DNA of 64,000 nucleotides from an uncultured Dialister sp. (GCA_900547785.1 URIB01000001.1:124001-188000); one strand, 5' to 3'. Shown: positions 52,925-63,134, counted from the stretch's first letter. The notes: generated by a model not told the origin, from the sequence alone. Made by a program: numbers and translations.

Positions 52925-54799
52925 ATGTCAAAAGTAATTGGTATTGATTTAGGGACAACCAACTCGGTGGTAGCGGTTATGGAGGGGGGAGAACCCGTTG
53001 TTATTTCCAATGCGGAAGGTTCACGCCTGACTCCTTCAGTAGTAGGATTTTCTAAAACAGGAGAACGGCTGGTAGGGCAATTGGCTAAAAACCAGGCGGT
53101 TTCCAATCCGGACAGAACCATTGTTTCCATTAAACGCCATATGGGCGAATCTGATTATAAAGTGAAAATAGGAGATAAATCTTATACACCGCAGGAAGTA
53201 TCCGCTATGATTCTCCAGAAATTGAAAGCCGATGCGGAAGCTTATTTGGGGGAAAGCGTAACGGACGCCGTTATCACCTGCCCGGCTTATTTTACCGACA
53301 GCCAGAGACAGGCGACAAAAGATGCAGGCGCCATTGCGGGACTGAATGTACTCCGTATCATTAATGAACCGACCGCCTCTTCTTTGGCATATGGTCTGGA
53401 TAAGGTCAATGACGGCAAAGAACACAGATTCCTTGTTTATGACTTGGGGGGCGGTACATTTGATGTATCCATCTTAAATTTGGCGGACGGTGTATTTGAA
53501 GTAGAAGCATCTCACGGTAACGGACATCTTGGCGGAGACGATTTCGATGCCCGTATCATGGATTGGATTGCGACCACATTTAAGGCACAGAACGGGTTTG
53601 AACTCCGCCGTGATCCCATGACAAATAAAAGATTAAAAGAGGCGGCGGAAAAGGCCAAAATTGAGTTGTCCAATGTAATGACTACGGATGTAAATCTTCC
53701 GTTCCTCACTATGGATATGAATGGGCAGCCGGTGCATTTTGATGCGTCTTTAACCCGTGCCATGTTTGAAAAAATTACCGAAGATTTGGTGCAGGATACA
53801 GTGGAACCGATTGATATTGCGCTTAAGGATGCAGGATTAACGGTCAATGATATTGATAAAGTACTTCTTGTAGGCGGATCTTCCCGTATTCCGGCGGTAC
53901 AAGCATTAATCAAAAATAAATTCGGCAAAGAACCGAGCAAAAGCGTAAATCCTGATGAATCCGTTGCGGTCGGCGCCGCGATTCAGGCAGGCGTATTAAA
54001 AGGAGAAGTGAAAGATGTACTTCTTCTCGATGTGACACCGCTGTCCTTGGGGATTGAAACTTTAGGCGGCGTATTTACCACCATGATCAAAAGAAATACG
54101 ACCATTCCGACATCAAAAAGCCAAGTGTTCTCGACAGCCAGCGATAACCAACCGTCTGTAGATATTCATGTATTACAGGGCGAACGTCCGATGGCGGCGA
54201 ATAACAAAACGTTGGGCCGCTTTGAATTGGCGGACATTCCTCCGGCTCCGAGAGGTGTTCCGCAGATTCAGGTCACTTTCGATATTGATGCGAACGGCAT
54301 TGTGCATGTATCTGCAAAAGACCTGGGAACAGGCAAAGAGCAGAAGATTGATATTAAATCCTCGTCCGGGCTTTCCGATGAAGAAATTGAACAAATGCAG
54401 CAGGACGCAAAAGCACATGAAGAGGAAGATAAAAAGCATAAAGAAATCATTGAACAGAGAAACCAGGGCGAATCCTTGATTTACCAGGCAGAAAAGACGA
54501 TTAAGGATTTAGGAGATAAAGCGGATTCCGGCAAAGTTAAAGAAATTAATGAAGCAATCGCTAAACTTCGGGAATCGTTACAAGGGGAAGATGTAGAAAA
54601 AATGAAAGCGGATGCAGAAGCTTTGACAAAACCCTTGTATGACATGACAAGTCAAATGTACCAGCAAGCACAGCAGGCACAACAGGCGGCACCGGGAGAA
54701 CAGGGCGGAAACGGACAGGGAAACCCGCAGCAGGCGCAAAAAGCGGATGACAATGTAGTCGACGCAGATTATAAAGTGGTGGATGATGACAAAAAATAA
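52925..54799 (+). CDS. dnaK: Chaperone DnaK (Hsp70)
   Basis: A 624-residue Hsp70. The ATPase part (1-360) opens with [18 protein letters not shown] and contains [14 protein letters not shown]; the linker [15 protein letters not shown] leads to the substrate domain and a helical lid. The tail is Gln/Ala-rich ([16 protein letters not shown]) and ends in [12 protein letters not shown]. The ATG has AAAGGGG upstream, and a promoter-like AT-rich stretch of 80 bases separates it from grpE. Confidence 0.97.
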   Translation: MSKVIGIDLGTTNSVVAVMEGGEPVVISNAEGSRLTPSVVGFSKTGERLVGQLAKNQAVSNPDRTIVSIKRHMGESDYKVKIGDKSYTPQEVSAMILQKLKADAEAYLGESVTDAVITCPAYFTDSQRQATKDAGAIAGLNVLRIINEPTASSLAYGLDKVNDGKEHRFLVYDLGGGTFDVSILNLADGVFEVEASHGNGHLGGDDFDARIMDWIATTFKAQNGFELRRDPMTNKRLKEAAEKAKIELSNVMTTDVNLPFLTMDMNGQPVHFDASLTRAMFEKITEDLVQDTVEPIDIALKDAGLTVNDIDKVLLVGGSSRIPAVQALIKNKFGKEPSKSVNPDESVAVGAAIQAGVLKGEVKDVLLLDVTPLSLGIETLGGVFTTMIKRNTTIPTSKSQVFSTASDNQPSVDIHVLQGERPMAANNKTLGRFELADIPPAPRGVPQIQVTFDIDANGIVHVSAKDLGTGKEQKIDIKSSSGLSDEEIEQMQQDAKAHEEEDKKHKEIIEQRNQGESLIYQAEKTIKDLGDKADSGKVKEINEAIAKLRESLQGEDVEKMKADAEALTKPLYDMTSQMYQQAQQAQQAAPGEQGGNGQGNPQQAQKADDNVVDADYKVVDDDKK

Positions 54800-54845
54800 T
54801 TCAATCATCAGCAGAAAAATAGTGTGTAGTTAAGTAATCGGCAGC

Positions 54846-54902
54846 GGGCTGTGCCCTTTCTTTCCAAGTTCTAAAAAAACGGAAAGCCAAAGTGCACAGC
54901 TC
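54846..54902 (+). other. Long hairpin between dnaK and dnaJ
   Basis: GGGCTGTGC (54846-54854) pairs with GCACAGCTC (54894-54902), and the inner CTTT/AAAG and TTTCC/GGAAA extend the stem to about 18 pairs with a loop of some 15 bases. There is no T run after it. It may be an mRNA processing or stability element that sets the DnaK:DnaJ ratio. Confidence 0.65.
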
Positions 54903-54941
54903 AAAGCTATTTATTGCAAATCAAAGGATTGAGTTTCCCTA

Positions 54942-56123
54942 ATGGCGAATCGGAATTATTATGAAGTGCTCGGTGTTGAAAAAAACGCCACCGATGCAGA
55001 TATAAAAAGAGCATACAGAAAACTGGCACGGAAATATCATCCGGACTTAAATAAAGACAATCTGAAAGAGGCGGAAGACAAATTTAAAGAAGTCAATGAA
55101 GCGTACCATGTTCTTTCCGATGCCGATAAACGTGCACAGTATGATCAATTAGGTCATGACGCATTCAGACAGGCATCACAGGGAGGCGGCCCCGGACCGG
55201 GAGGATTCGGCGGCGGCTTTGGCGGATTTGATTTCAGTAACTTTGGCGGCGGTCAGGGCGGCTTTGATATGGGTGACATATTTGATATGTTTACCGGAGG
55301 TCGCCGAAGAAACAGTAACGGTCCCGAACAAGGCGCTGATTTACGGTATGATATGGAAATCACTTTGCGGGAAGCGGCCAAGGGAATCCGCAAGAAATTT
55401 TCTGTCGTGAAAAATGAAACCTGCGGTCATTGTCACGGAAACGGAGCGGAGCCCGGGTCATCTGTTGAAACCTGCCGGACTTGTCAAGGCACAGGACAAC
55501 AGCGGGTGGTCAGAAACAGTCCGTTCGGACAAATGATTAATGTGGTCACCTGTCCGGATTGCGGCGGTACGGGAAAAATTATTAAAAATAAATGCCACAC
55601 CTGTCACGGTGCAGGAACGGAACGTAAGCAAAAGACGATAGAGGTCAATATTCCCGCCGGTGCTGATTCCGGTGTAAGAATGCGTGTGTCGGGAGAGGGA
55701 GAACCGGGGAAAAGAGGCGGACCTAAAGGGGATTTATACGTTTATATTTATGTTAAAGAAGATCCTGATTTCGAGCGTTCGGGCGATGACCTGTATTGCC
55801 GGAAAAACATTTCTTTCCCCACGGCCGCTTTAGGAAGTGTTGTCCATGTAAAAACTTTGGAAAAAGAAGTAGAATTGAAAATTCCCGCAGGCACGCAAAG
55901 TGGAACGCGATTCCGTATTGCAGGAGAAGGGATGCCTCATTTGCAGGAGAGTCGCAAAGGGAATCTTTATGTAGAAATCAAAGTGGAAGTACCGAAGAAA
56001 CTGAAAGAAGATCAAAAAGAAGCGTTGCTTACTTATGCCAATTTATCCGGAGAAGATTTGAGCCGGTATAAAGGGAAAGGCTCTTGGTTGGATAAAATCA
56101 TTGATAAAATAAAGAAATGTTGA
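54942..56123 (+). CDS. dnaJ: Chaperone DnaJ (Hsp40)
   Basis: A 393-residue type I DnaJ. The J domain (1-70) has YHPDLN with the HPD motif, then a Gly/Phe-rich stretch (85-135). The four zinc motifs are [25 protein letters not shown] and CHTCHGAG. It delivers substrates to DnaK and stimulates its ATPase. It is the last gene of the operon, 142 bases after dnaK, and a strong terminator follows. Confidence 0.97.
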   Translation: MANRNYYEVLGVEKNATDADIKRAYRKLARKYHPDLNKDNLKEAEDKFKEVNEAYHVLSDADKRAQYDQLGHDAFRQASQGGGPGPGGFGGGFGGFDFSNFGGGQGGFDMGDIFDMFTGGRRRNSNGPEQGADLRYDMEITLREAAKGIRKKFSVVKNETCGHCHGNGAEPGSSVETCRTCQGTGQQRVVRNSPFGQMINVVTCPDCGGTGKIIKNKCHTCHGAGTERKQKTIEVNIPAGADSGVRMRVSGEGEPGKRGGPKGDLYVYIYVKEDPDFERSGDDLYCRKNISFPTAALGSVVHVKTLEKEVELKIPAGTQSGTRFRIAGEGMPHLQESRKGNLYVEIKVEVPKKLKEDQKEALLTYANLSGEDLSRYKGKGSWLDKIIDKIKKC

Positions 56124-56137
56124 TCATTTCAGACATG

Positions 56138-56178
56138 AAAAAAGAGGTTCAATGTCTTTGGAGATTGAACCTCTTTTT
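56138..56178. terminator. Bidirectional terminator
   Basis: AAAAAGAGGTTCAAT / ATTGAACCTCTTTTT with a ten-base loop is a 15-pair stem flanked by A and T tracts. It ends both the dnaJ operon and the minus-strand gene at 56197. Confidence 0.95.
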
Positions 56179-56196
56179 AGCGGAAAAATTTGTTTC

Positions 56197-56445
56197 TTAG
56201 AAAAATAAACGCAATAAAGCGATGAAAATAGTACCGGGAACGCCAAAGATGGCGATGACGATTGCATCAAATACGCTCCAGTGCATTTGGATGATGCTGA
56301 AAGCGTCCAAGATGTAATATAAGATGCCGCCGGCAATGATATTTCCGATAAGCGGGAATACGGCAAGACTTAAAAACTTGCAGAAAATAAATACACAAAT
56401 AACGGCGGTAATGATACCGACAATGCCTGCACTCATGATTTCCAT
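56197..56445 (-). CDS. BofA-family small membrane protein
   Basis: An 82-residue protein with two or three membrane helices, resembling the pro-sigma-K processing inhibitor BofA family (FPLIGNIIAGGILYYILDAF and IAIFGVPGTIFIALL). In Bacillus BofA holds back the SpoIVFB protease in sporulation; nothing else for sporulation is seen here except an S55 peptidase domain. The ATG at 56445 has AGGAGG six bases upstream. It lies downstream of recR, as in many Firmicutes. Confidence 0.8.
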   Translation of the reverse strand: MEIMSAGIVGIITAVICVFIFCKFLSLAVFPLIGNIIAGGILYYILDAFSIIQMHWSVFDAIVIAIFGVPGTIFIALLRLFF

Positions 56446-56508
56446 GATAATCCTCCTGATCAATTTATTGGCATAAGACTTTTAAAATAGAAAAGCCCTT
56501 ATTTTTTC

Positions 56509-56517
56509 ATTATAACA
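56509..56517 (-). promoter_or_regulatory. Extended -10 promoter of the BofA-like gene
   Basis: On the minus strand TGTTATAAT gives a TGn extension and a perfect TATAAT (56514-56509), 64 bases before the start. No -35 box is evident. Confidence 0.5.
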
Positions 56518-56614
56518 CAATTTGCCGTGAAGCAGGCTGTATGTATCAGATATGCCGTTCTGGCATGGATAGGAAGGTGAAAGTACTTAGGCAAATCGGA
56601 GAGAGTGAATATAT

Positions 56615-57205
56615 TTACATCTCTTTCCGGTTTTCTACGGCGCCGGCCAACGTCATACTGTCAGCATATCCGATATCTCCGCCGGCAGGCAAGCCTCTTG
56701 CGATTCGTGTGACCTTAATGCCCAGCGGCTTAATCAGGCGGGCTATATAATAAGCTGTAGCTTCTCCTTCCGTATCCGGATCGGTGGCTAAAATAATTTC
56801 CTCTATGTGATTATCGTTAAGACGGGTCAAAAGTTCTTTGATTTTTAATCGGTCGGGACCGATGCCGTCAAGAGGAGACAGCGCGCCATGAAGAATGTGA
56901 TACAGTCCGTGATACTCATGACTTTGTTCCAGGGCCTGTACATCTTGCGGTTGCTCCACTACGCAAATGACAGAGTGATCCCGGCCGTCATCTTTGCAAA
57001 TATCACAAGGGTCGGACGTGGAAAGATTATGACAGACGGAGCAATAACAAATTTTGCTTCTGGCTTCTTGAATCGTATGAATGAATGCGTCTACATCTGC
57101 TTGTGGCCGTTCCAACATAAAATAAGAAAGTCTGCGTGCTGTTTTTACACCGATTCCCGGAAGCTTGCGGAATTGTTCCGCCACTAATTCTAAATCACTA
57201 TTCAT
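56615..57205 (-). CDS. recR: Recombination mediator RecR
   Basis: A 196-residue protein with an N-terminal helix-hairpin-helix (LPGIGVKTARRLSY), a zinc finger (CSVCHNLSTSDPCDIC), a Toprim domain (ICVVEQPQDVQALEQ) and the C-terminal RGLPAGGDIGYAD. With RecF/RecO it loads RecA at gaps. Its ATG overlaps the stop of ybaB (TAATG), so the two are coupled. Confidence 0.96.
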   Translation of the reverse strand: MNSDLELVAEQFRKLPGIGVKTARRLSYFMLERPQADVDAFIHTIQEARSKICYCSVCHNLSTSDPCDICKDDGRDHSVICVVEQPQDVQALEQSHEYHGLYHILHGALSPLDGIGPDRLKIKELLTRLNDNHIEEIILATDPDTEGEATAYYIARLIKPLGIKVTRIARGLPAGGDIGYADSMTLAGAVENRKEM

Positions 57206-57531
57206 TAAAACATGCCGCCGGGAAGTCCGAGGCCTCCTGTCACTTTACTCATACCTTTCTGAACCATATCGTCCGCTTTTTTGCCGGCTTCATTGACGGC
57301 GGTGGTAATAAGATCTTCCAGCATCTCCGGGTCTTCGGGATCAATGGCATCTTTATTGATTTTTAAAGAAACAATTTGCTTTTCTCCGTTCATTACGAGA
57401 GCCACCGCACCGCCGCCTACGGAAATATCGACAGTCTGCTGTTTCAATTCTTCCTGCATTTTTTGCATATCTTCCTGCATTTTACGCGCTTTTTTAAGCA
57501 TGCTTTGCACTTGTGCTTTGTTACCGAACAT
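57205..57531 (-). CDS. ybaB: YbaB/EbfC nucleoid-associated protein
   Basis: A 108-residue DNA-binding protein of the YbaB/EbfC family. A helical N-terminus (QSMLKKARKMQEDMQKMQEE) and the strand pair GGGAVALVMNGEKQIVSLKI are characteristic, as is the Gly-rich C-terminus (GGLGLPGGMF). It sits between dnaX and recR, the standard bacterial order. AAGGAGG precedes the ATG. Confidence 0.94.
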   Translation of the reverse strand: MFGNKAQVQSMLKKARKMQEDMQKMQEELKQQTVDISVGGGAVALVMNGEKQIVSLKINKDAIDPEDPEMLEDLITTAVNEAGKKADDMVQKGMSKVTGGLGLPGGMF

Positions 57532-57612
57532 TTTATTCCTCCTTAAGGATTACTCTTTAAGTTATTATATAGTATTTTTCTCATTGTGATAAGGGGATTT
57601 GCCAAATGGAAA

Positions 57613-59427
57613 TCATTCTTTTTTATAAATATCACAATGAGGGATAATTTTGAGAGCCTCTGACAAAACGGGTTCTTGTTCTTTATTTCGGGCAAGCTCT
57701 TCCGGGGAGAGTAATTGGTAGTCCTCTGTCGGGGCGTCAGAGGAACTCTTATCGGGACGTTCTACGTTTTTTTCTCCGGAAGATTGTTTTTTAGCTTCTT
57801 CCAGGGCGGACTTTTCTTCTATAGAACCTTTTAATACCGCATGAAATTCCAGCTTTTGGCCTGTAATGTGCGCAAACGCATCGGAAATAACAGATCGGTA
57901 GCCCGGGTTATTGGCACCTAAAACTAAAAATTGTTGAGGAAGGGAAGCCACTGCTTTCCGACTATTTACAAGAAGTAAAGTTCCTTTTTGCACACAACTC
58001 CAAATATCAATACGGTGAATTTGCTGCAAGTAGAAAGTAAATTGCTCCCATAAAGCGGGATAGGAGTCAGGGGCAACCGGTGGAGAGGTCTTGATATCCG
58101 GCTGCGGTGTTTTATTTTCTGTGGAAGCCGCTTTCAGTTCCCCGGAAACGGTGGGACGGCTCTCTTTTTCCTCAGGTACGGCGCTTGGCAGGGGAGCCGG
58201 TTTTGAAATGACAGGAGAAGAAGATTTCTTTGACGCCGGCCGTGATGTTGTCAATGACGGCGGAGTGTCTTTAGAAAGACGGGAAATTTCATTTTCCAGG
58301 TGCTCTATCCGTTCCGCCAGGCTGTCCAATTCTGCGGAGCCTTTGATACGGCATAAGCGGAGAAGTCCCATTTCCGCGTTCATGCGAGGAGAAGAACTTT
58401 TTTTGATGTCCGCCATCGTTTTATGAAGGGAAGAAAATAAAGCATCCAGATACGGTTCACTCAGTTCTTCGGCGTCGGATTTCAAAATATCCAACGCTTT
58501 GCCGTAAGCGGTGAGTTCAGGAGCATGAATATCTATCTTACAGATCATGATACTTCTGAGATGTTCCAGTAAATCACGGAGAATAGCTCCGGGTTCTTTC
58601 CCGTTTTGTAAGATTTCGTAAAAAAGACGGAGCGCTTTGCCGCTTTCAGAAGAAAAGATATGGTGTGACAACTTGATAATGCTGTCTTTTCCCGTCAATC
58701 CCAAAAGATGGTAAACAATGTCAGCGGAAAGTTCTTGCTCATCCGACAAGCTTGAGCACTGGTCAAGGAGAGAGAGTGCATCGCGCAGACCGCCTTCAGA
58801 GCGGACGGCAATTAAATCGGCGGCTTCCGGACTGAGGCGGAGAGAAGATTGGCGGGAGACATATAATAAATGCTCTTTAATATCTTTCACGGAAATACGA
58901 TGAAACTCATAGCGCTGGCAGCGGGATAAAATAGTGAGAGGAATTTTTTCCGGTTCCGTTGTTGCCAGAATAAAAAGTACATGGCTCGGCGGCTCTTCCA
59001 ATGTTTTTAAAAGCGCATTAAACGCTTCCCTTGTCAGCATATGCACTTCATCAATGATATATACTTTTTTGTTTCCCGATACAGGAAGTGTAGGAATGGA
59101 TTTGCGGACTTTTATAATTTCATCCACACCGCGGGCAGAAGCTCCGTCGATTTCATAAACATCCATGCCGGAGCCGTTGTTAATTTCTATGCAGCTTGCG
59201 CAGGCATTGCAGGGATTTCCGTTTACAGGATTTGAGCAATTGACAGCTTTTGCAAGAATCCTTGCCATGCTTGTTTTTCCCGTACCTCTCGGACCGGAAA
59301 AAAGATAAGCATGAGCAAGACGTTCCTGTTCCAATGCTCGCAAAATAGGAATAGAAATGTGTTTTTGGCCGACAACCTCGTCAAACGTACGGGGCCGCCA
59401 CTTGCGATATAGCGCCAGGTATGCCAT
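57613..59427 (-). CDS. dnaX: DNA polymerase III subunits gamma/tau
   Basis: A 604-residue clamp-loader ATPase. It opens MAYLALYRKWRPRTFDEVVG, with Walker A GPRGTGKTS (about residues 45-53), a zinc motif between CSNPVNGNPCNACASC, DEVHML and the SRC sensor region. Domains I-III end near residue 360; the remaining tail has a Lys/Ser/Pro linker and a tau-like C-terminus. The ATG at 59427 has GGAGG five bases before it. An upstream in-frame extension to 59613 would run into the SRP RNA gene and is rejected. Confidence 0.95.
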   Translation of the reverse strand: MAYLALYRKWRPRTFDEVVGQKHISIPILRALEQERLAHAYLFSGPRGTGKTSMARILAKAVNCSNPVNGNPCNACASCIEINNGSGMDVYEIDGASARGVDEIIKVRKSIPTLPVSGNKKVYIIDEVHMLTREAFNALLKTLEEPPSHVLFILATTEPEKIPLTILSRCQRYEFHRISVKDIKEHLLYVSRQSSLRLSPEAADLIAVRSEGGLRDALSLLDQCSSLSDEQELSADIVYHLLGLTGKDSIIKLSHHIFSSESGKALRLFYEILQNGKEPGAILRDLLEHLRSIMICKIDIHAPELTAYGKALDILKSDAEELSEPYLDALFSSLHKTMADIKKSSSPRMNAEMGLLRLCRIKGSAELDSLAERIEHLENEISRLSKDTPPSLTTSRPASKKSSSPVISKPAPLPSAVPEEKESRPTVSGELKAASTENKTPQPDIKTSPPVAPDSYPALWEQFTFYLQQIHRIDIWSCVQKGTLLLVNSRKAVASLPQQFLVLGANNPGYRSVISDAFAHITGQKLEFHAVLKGSIEEKSALEEAKKQSSGEKNVERPDKSSSDAPTEDYQLLSPEELARNKEQEPVLSEALKIIPHCDIYKKE

Positions 59428-59522
59428 CAGGACCTCCATACAGTCACTTATTGAATCTGATACATTTATTATACTAAAAAAGACCTTGCAATTCTCATTT
59501 ATGACAGCCTTCAGAATACACC

Positions 59523-59613
59523 GTGGCACATGGAAAGGACCACTTACTGCTGCTTCCTCTCGGACCTGACAGGATTCATGGGATTCCATTGCACGGGACC
59601 CGAAGACTGCCAC
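59523..59613 (-). ncRNA. ffs: Bacterial signal recognition particle RNA (small 4.5S type)
   Basis: Read on the minus strand, the tip of the hairpin is TCAGGTCCGAGAGGAAGCAG, matching the universally conserved Ffh-binding part of SRP RNA. The ends GTGGCA (5') and TGCCAC (3') pair to close the molecule. It is about 91 bases long, lacking the Alu domain of Bacillus SRP RNA. It lies just upstream of dnaX, the usual Firmicute place. Confidence 0.92.
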
Positions 59614-59643
59614 AAATCAAAATTACAAAGCCATGTGGTAATC

Positions 59644-59671
59644 ATTATACTATAGGAATGAAATTTTGCAA
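59644..59671 (-). promoter_or_regulatory. Promoter of ffs
   Basis: On the minus strand TTGCAA (59671-59666) and a perfect TATAAT (59649-59644) are 16 bases apart. The start would lie about 25 bases upstream of the mature RNA. Confidence 0.7.
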
Positions 59672-59834
59672 AATGAACAGGTTTGGAAATTTCTATACGT
59701 GGATGAATCGAATATAGTTTATGATTCACAAAATAAAAAATAAACGGCCGGTAAGCAGGAGCGGTTTTTGAAATGAAATGGTAAAATAAAATCAAAGTTG
59801 TTTTATTTATAGAGTGCAAGGAGGCGCAAGAAGT

Positions 59835-61226
59835 ATGGAATATCGTATTGAGCATGATACACTGGGGGAAGTAAAAGTTCCTGCCAATCACATGTGGGGC
59901 GCACAGACCCAACGGTCATTTGAAAATTTCAAAATCGGAATTAATCGGATGCCTGTTGAAATCATACGTGCATTTGCCATTTTAAAAAAGTGTGCGGCGG
60001 CTGTCAATGCAGAGGCCGGCACCTTATCGGAAGAAAAAGCGAAGGTAATCTCCGAAGCCTGTGATGAAATTATCAAAGGACAGTGGGAATCGGAATTTCC
60101 TTTGGCGATCTATCAGACAGGATCGGGGACGCAGAGCAATATGAATATGAATGAAGTCATTGCTCATATTGCCAATAAAAAATTAGAAGAAGCGAAAAGT
60201 GAAACAAGGGTACACCCCAATGACGATGTCAATATGTCTCAGTCATCCAATGATACGTTTCCGACAGCGATGCACGTGGCGGCGGTAGAAACTTTGCATA
60301 AAAGACTATACGGCCCTCTTGACGAATTGATTCAAACGTTTGAGAAAAAAAGTGAAGAGTACATGCACCTTGTAAAAATTGGAAGAACCCATTTACAAGA
60401 TGCAGTGCCTCTTACGTTCGGACAGGAAATTTCAGGATGGCTTGTCATGCTTCAAAAAAGCAGAGAAATGATCAAAGACAGTGAAAAATATTTATTGGGC
60501 CTTGCTATCGGCGGCACAGCGGTCGGAACGGGGCTGAACAGTCCGGAAGGCTTTGGAGAAAAAGTGGCGGCGGCCATTGCCAAAGAAACGGAACTTCCTT
60601 TTGTATCAGAACCGAATAAGTTTTATGCATTGACAGGGCGTGATGATTTTGTATTTTCCCACGGAGCGCTTGAAGCGTTGGCGATGAACTGTATGAAAAT
60701 TGCAGATGACATCCGCTTTTTGGCATGCGGTCCGCGGGCAGGATTGGGAGAGATTACCATTCCCGCCAACGAACCGGGATCGTCCATCATGCCGGGCAAA
60801 GTCAATCCCACCCAGTGTGAAGCGCTGACAATGGTGGCATGCAGTGTTCACGGACACCAGGCGACGATTTCATTGGCGGCGTCCCAAGGGCATTTTGAAC
60901 TGAATGTTTTTGCTCCCGTTATGGCACAGGATTATTTAGAATCTGTTATCCTTTTGGGAGATTCCATTCATTCTTTCAATGTGCATTGTGCAGAGGGGAT
61001 GGTTGCCAATGAAGATAAAATGGGAGAACTGGTGGAAAAATCATTGATGCTTGTTACCGCCTTATCGCCCCATATCGGATATGAAAAATCCGCACAAATT
61101 GCCAAAAAGGCTTTTGCAGACAACAGTTCTTTGAAAGAAGCGGCACTGGCACTCGGGTATGTGACAGAAAATGAATATGATCAATTTGTTGTTGCCAAAG
61201 ATATGACAAATATAGACAGACAGTAA
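59835..61226 (+). CDS. fumC: Class II fumarate hydratase
   Basis: A 463-residue fumarase/aspartase superfamily enzyme. It has [16 protein letters not shown], the histidine-containing [16 protein letters not shown] and the signature [22 protein letters not shown] is the fumarase form; aspartases usually have PAKVNPV. It interconverts fumarate and malate, and fits a succinate- or propionate-linked anaerobic metabolism. The ATG at 59835 is ten bases after AAGGAGG; GTG at 59814 lies before that site. Terminator at 61232. Confidence 0.93.
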   Translation: MEYRIEHDTLGEVKVPANHMWGAQTQRSFENFKIGINRMPVEIIRAFAILKKCAAAVNAEAGTLSEEKAKVISEACDEIIKGQWESEFPLAIYQTGSGTQSNMNMNEVIAHIANKKLEEAKSETRVHPNDDVNMSQSSNDTFPTAMHVAAVETLHKRLYGPLDELIQTFEKKSEEYMHLVKIGRTHLQDAVPLTFGQEISGWLVMLQKSREMIKDSEKYLLGLAIGGTAVGTGLNSPEGFGEKVAAAIAKETELPFVSEPNKFYALTGRDDFVFSHGALEALAMNCMKIADDIRFLACGPRAGLGEITIPANEPGSSIMPGKVNPTQCEALTMVACSVHGHQATISLAASQGHFELNVFAPVMAQDYLESVILLGDSIHSFNVHCAEGMVANEDKMGELVEKSLMLVTALSPHIGYEKSAQIAKKAFADNSSLKEAALALGYVTENEYDQFVVAKDMTNIDRQ

Positions 61227-61231
61227 AAGTA

Positions 61232-61268
61232 AAAATGCCTCTATCCCTGTGAATAGAGGCATTTTTTT
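61232..61268 (+). terminator. Intrinsic terminator after fumC
   Basis: AAATGCCTCTAT / ATAGAGGCATTT with an eight-base loop is followed by seven T. Confidence 0.93.
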
Positions 61269-61313
61269 AGCGTGTGCCGATATTTCTTCTCAGACACACA
61301 AAAGACCGGCGAA

Positions 61314-61342
61314 TTGACGATTATACACTTCGTCCCTATAAT
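61314..61342 (+). promoter_or_regulatory. Promoter of murB
   Basis: TTGACG (61314-61319) and a perfect TATAAT (61337-61342) are 17 bases apart, 39 bases before the start codon. Confidence 0.85.
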
Positions 61343-61381
61343 AATAAAGAATAAGTTTGCGTGTTTATGAAGGAAATAGAT

Positions 61382-62287
61382 ATGATTGATTATGTGAAAC
61401 TTTTTTCTTCTTTTTTAAAAGAAAATCAAATAAAAATCAAGGAACCGATGAAACGGCATACAACGTTCGGCATCGGAGGACCTGCCGATTGTTTTCTGAT
61501 ACCTGAAACGACGGAAGAACTGCAAAGGATCATTAAAGAAGCCTTTCAAGAAAAACTGCCTCTTTTTATTCTTGGCGGGGGAGCGAACCTGTTGGTCCGT
61601 GATAAGGGCATACGGGGAATCGTTATCTATACAGGGCGTTTGCAAAAAATAGAAAAAGAAGGGAATTTTCTTCATGTGACCGCAGGAATACCGACTATCC
61701 GTGTTGCAAAAGCGGCTGCCGGATATGGCCTTTCCGGGCTGGAGTTTGCCGGAGGGATTCCGGGAAGCATAGGCGGCGCTGTATATATGAATGCCGGCGC
61801 CTATGGAGGAGAAATGTCACAAGTCGTTAGCACCGTTATTTCTTATAATGAGCAGGGCGAAAGGAAAGTTCGTGATAAAGAATCAATCGGGTATAGCTAT
61901 CGGAACAGTTTATTTATGAAAAATAAAGAAGTGATTACCGAAATTACTTTAGAACTTGTTCCGGGAAACGAATGGGAAATTCAAAAGCGCATGGAAGATT
62001 TCAATGCACGCCGCCGGGAAAAACAACCGTTAGATAAAAAAAGTGCAGGAAGTACATTTAAAAGACCGGAAGGTCATTTTGTGGGGCAAATGATTGAATC
62101 TCTTCAGATGAAAGGGTTTTCCGTGGGAGATGCACAGATAAGTACGAAACATGCGGGATTTCTGATTAACAGCGGAAACGCCTCCTTTGATGATATGGTT
62201 ACGTTGATTGAGGAAGTACAAAAACGTGTCAAAGCGGCTTATGGAGTAGAATTAAAAACAGAAGTGCAAATAGTGGGAGAAGAGTAA
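61382..62287 (+). CDS. murB: UDP-N-acetylenolpyruvoylglucosamine reductase
   Basis: A 301-residue FAD enzyme that completes UDP-MurNAc synthesis after MurA. The FAD domain has HTTFGIGGPADCFLIP, LGGGANLLVRDKGIRG and GLEFAGGIPGSIGGAVYMN; GYSYRNSLF and the proton donor in SAGSTFKRPEGHFVGQMIE follow. Its length suits the type II form. The ATG at 61382 has AAGGAA six bases before it; the frame opens earlier (61361) with no site. The next gene begins 13 bases after the stop. Confidence 0.95.
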   Translation: MIDYVKLFSSFLKENQIKIKEPMKRHTTFGIGGPADCFLIPETTEELQRIIKEAFQEKLPLFILGGGANLLVRDKGIRGIVIYTGRLQKIEKEGNFLHVTAGIPTIRVAKAAAGYGLSGLEFAGGIPGSIGGAVYMNAGAYGGEMSQVVSTVISYNEQGERKVRDKESIGYSYRNSLFMKNKEVITEITLELVPGNEWEIQKRMEDFNARRREKQPLDKKSAGSTFKRPEGHFVGQMIESLQMKGFSVGDAQISTKHAGFLINSGNASFDDMVTLIEEVQKRVKAAYGVELKTEVQIVGEE

Positions 62288-62300
62288 ATAAGGAGCGGCT

Positions 62301-63134
62301 ATGGAAACCATTGCATTTACAGGTCCTCCGGGATCCGGAAAAAGTGACAGAGCACTGGTGATTGCGTATGAACATGGAGCGTCCTGCATTATTGATGACG
62401 GAATCTTGATTTATCATAACAGGATAGCCGCAGGGAAATCCGCAAAACGCGAACCCAGCTATTTAGGGGCGGTTAGAAGAGCTTTATTTTGGGACGATAC
62501 ACAGGCTGAAGATGTCCGGCGGAAGATAATGAAAATAAATCCTGCAAAGATTATGATTCTCGGGACCTCCGATAAAATGGCGCAGCGTATCGCAAGCAGA
62601 TTGAAATTACCGGAGCCGTCCGTATATATTCATATAGAGGATGTAGCGAAGCCGGAAGAAATAGAACAAGCCAGAGAAGCAAGACATAAAGAAGGAAAAC
62701 ATGTCATTCCTGTGCCGACGATGGAACTCCGGCCGTATTTCAAAGGCTATCTGGTGGATTCACTCCGCTTTTTCAGAAGCAAAAAGAAAGACACATCAAA
62801 GCCGAAAGGAAGCGAAGAACGCTCGGTTGTCCGTCCCGTATTCAGCTACTATGGAAAACTGACATTTTCCAATCGTGTTATAGAAGCCCTGGTCCGGCAC
62901 ACGGTCAGCGATATGGAAACTGTTAAAATTTACAATGTGTCCAGTGAAAAAAGTACAAATCACATGAACGGGATTATACTGTATATCGATTTAAAAGTAA
63001 GACAGGGAACCCCGAAAGAAATAAAAAAAGTGATTCACACGATGCGAGATAAAATACAGAAAGAAATTGAATATACAACGGGTATGTCATTAGAAACAAT
63101 AAAGTTGAATGTCACAACCGTTGTGGCAAAATAA
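62301..63134 (+). CDS. P-loop protein with an Asp23-like C-terminal domain
   Basis: A 277-residue protein. Residues 8-15 (GPPGSGKS) are a Walker A motif, and about 1-165 read as a small P-loop nucleotide-binding domain (ISA: CIIDDGILIYHN, KIMILGTSD). A charged linker (165-190) leads to about 85 residues (IYNVSSEKSTNHMNG to LETIKLNVTTVV) that resemble the Asp23/Gls24 alkaline-shock fold, including the VRQGTPKEIKKVIHTMRDKI helix and the final TTG-strand. The function is unknown. It shares a transcript with murB. Confidence 0.72.
   Translation: METIAFTGPPGSGKSDRALVIAYEHGASCIIDDGILIYHNRIAAGKSAKREPSYLGAVRRALFWDDTQAEDVRRKIMKINPAKIMILGTSDKMAQRIASRLKLPEPSVYIHIEDVAKPEEIEQAREARHKEGKHVIPVPTMELRPYFKGYLVDSLRFFRSKKKDTSKPKGSEERSVVRPVFSYYGKLTFSNRVIEALVRHTVSDMETVKIYNVSSEKSTNHMNGIILYIDLKVRQGTPKEIKKVIHTMRDKIQKEIEYTTGMSLETIKLNVTTVVAK

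Noticed and set aside
57613..59427. Internal dnaX frameshift site making a shorter gamma subunit
   Set aside because: I found no A-rich slippery heptamer with a following hairpin after the ATPase domains.
59428..59613. 62-codon N-terminal extension of dnaX
   Set aside because: It would translate the SRP RNA gene. The internal ATG at 59427 has a good ribosome binding site and gives the family N-terminus.
59835..61226. Aspartate ammonia-lyase instead of fumarase
   Set aside because: The signature reads [13 protein letters not shown], the fumarase form; aspartases usually have PAKVNP followed by V.
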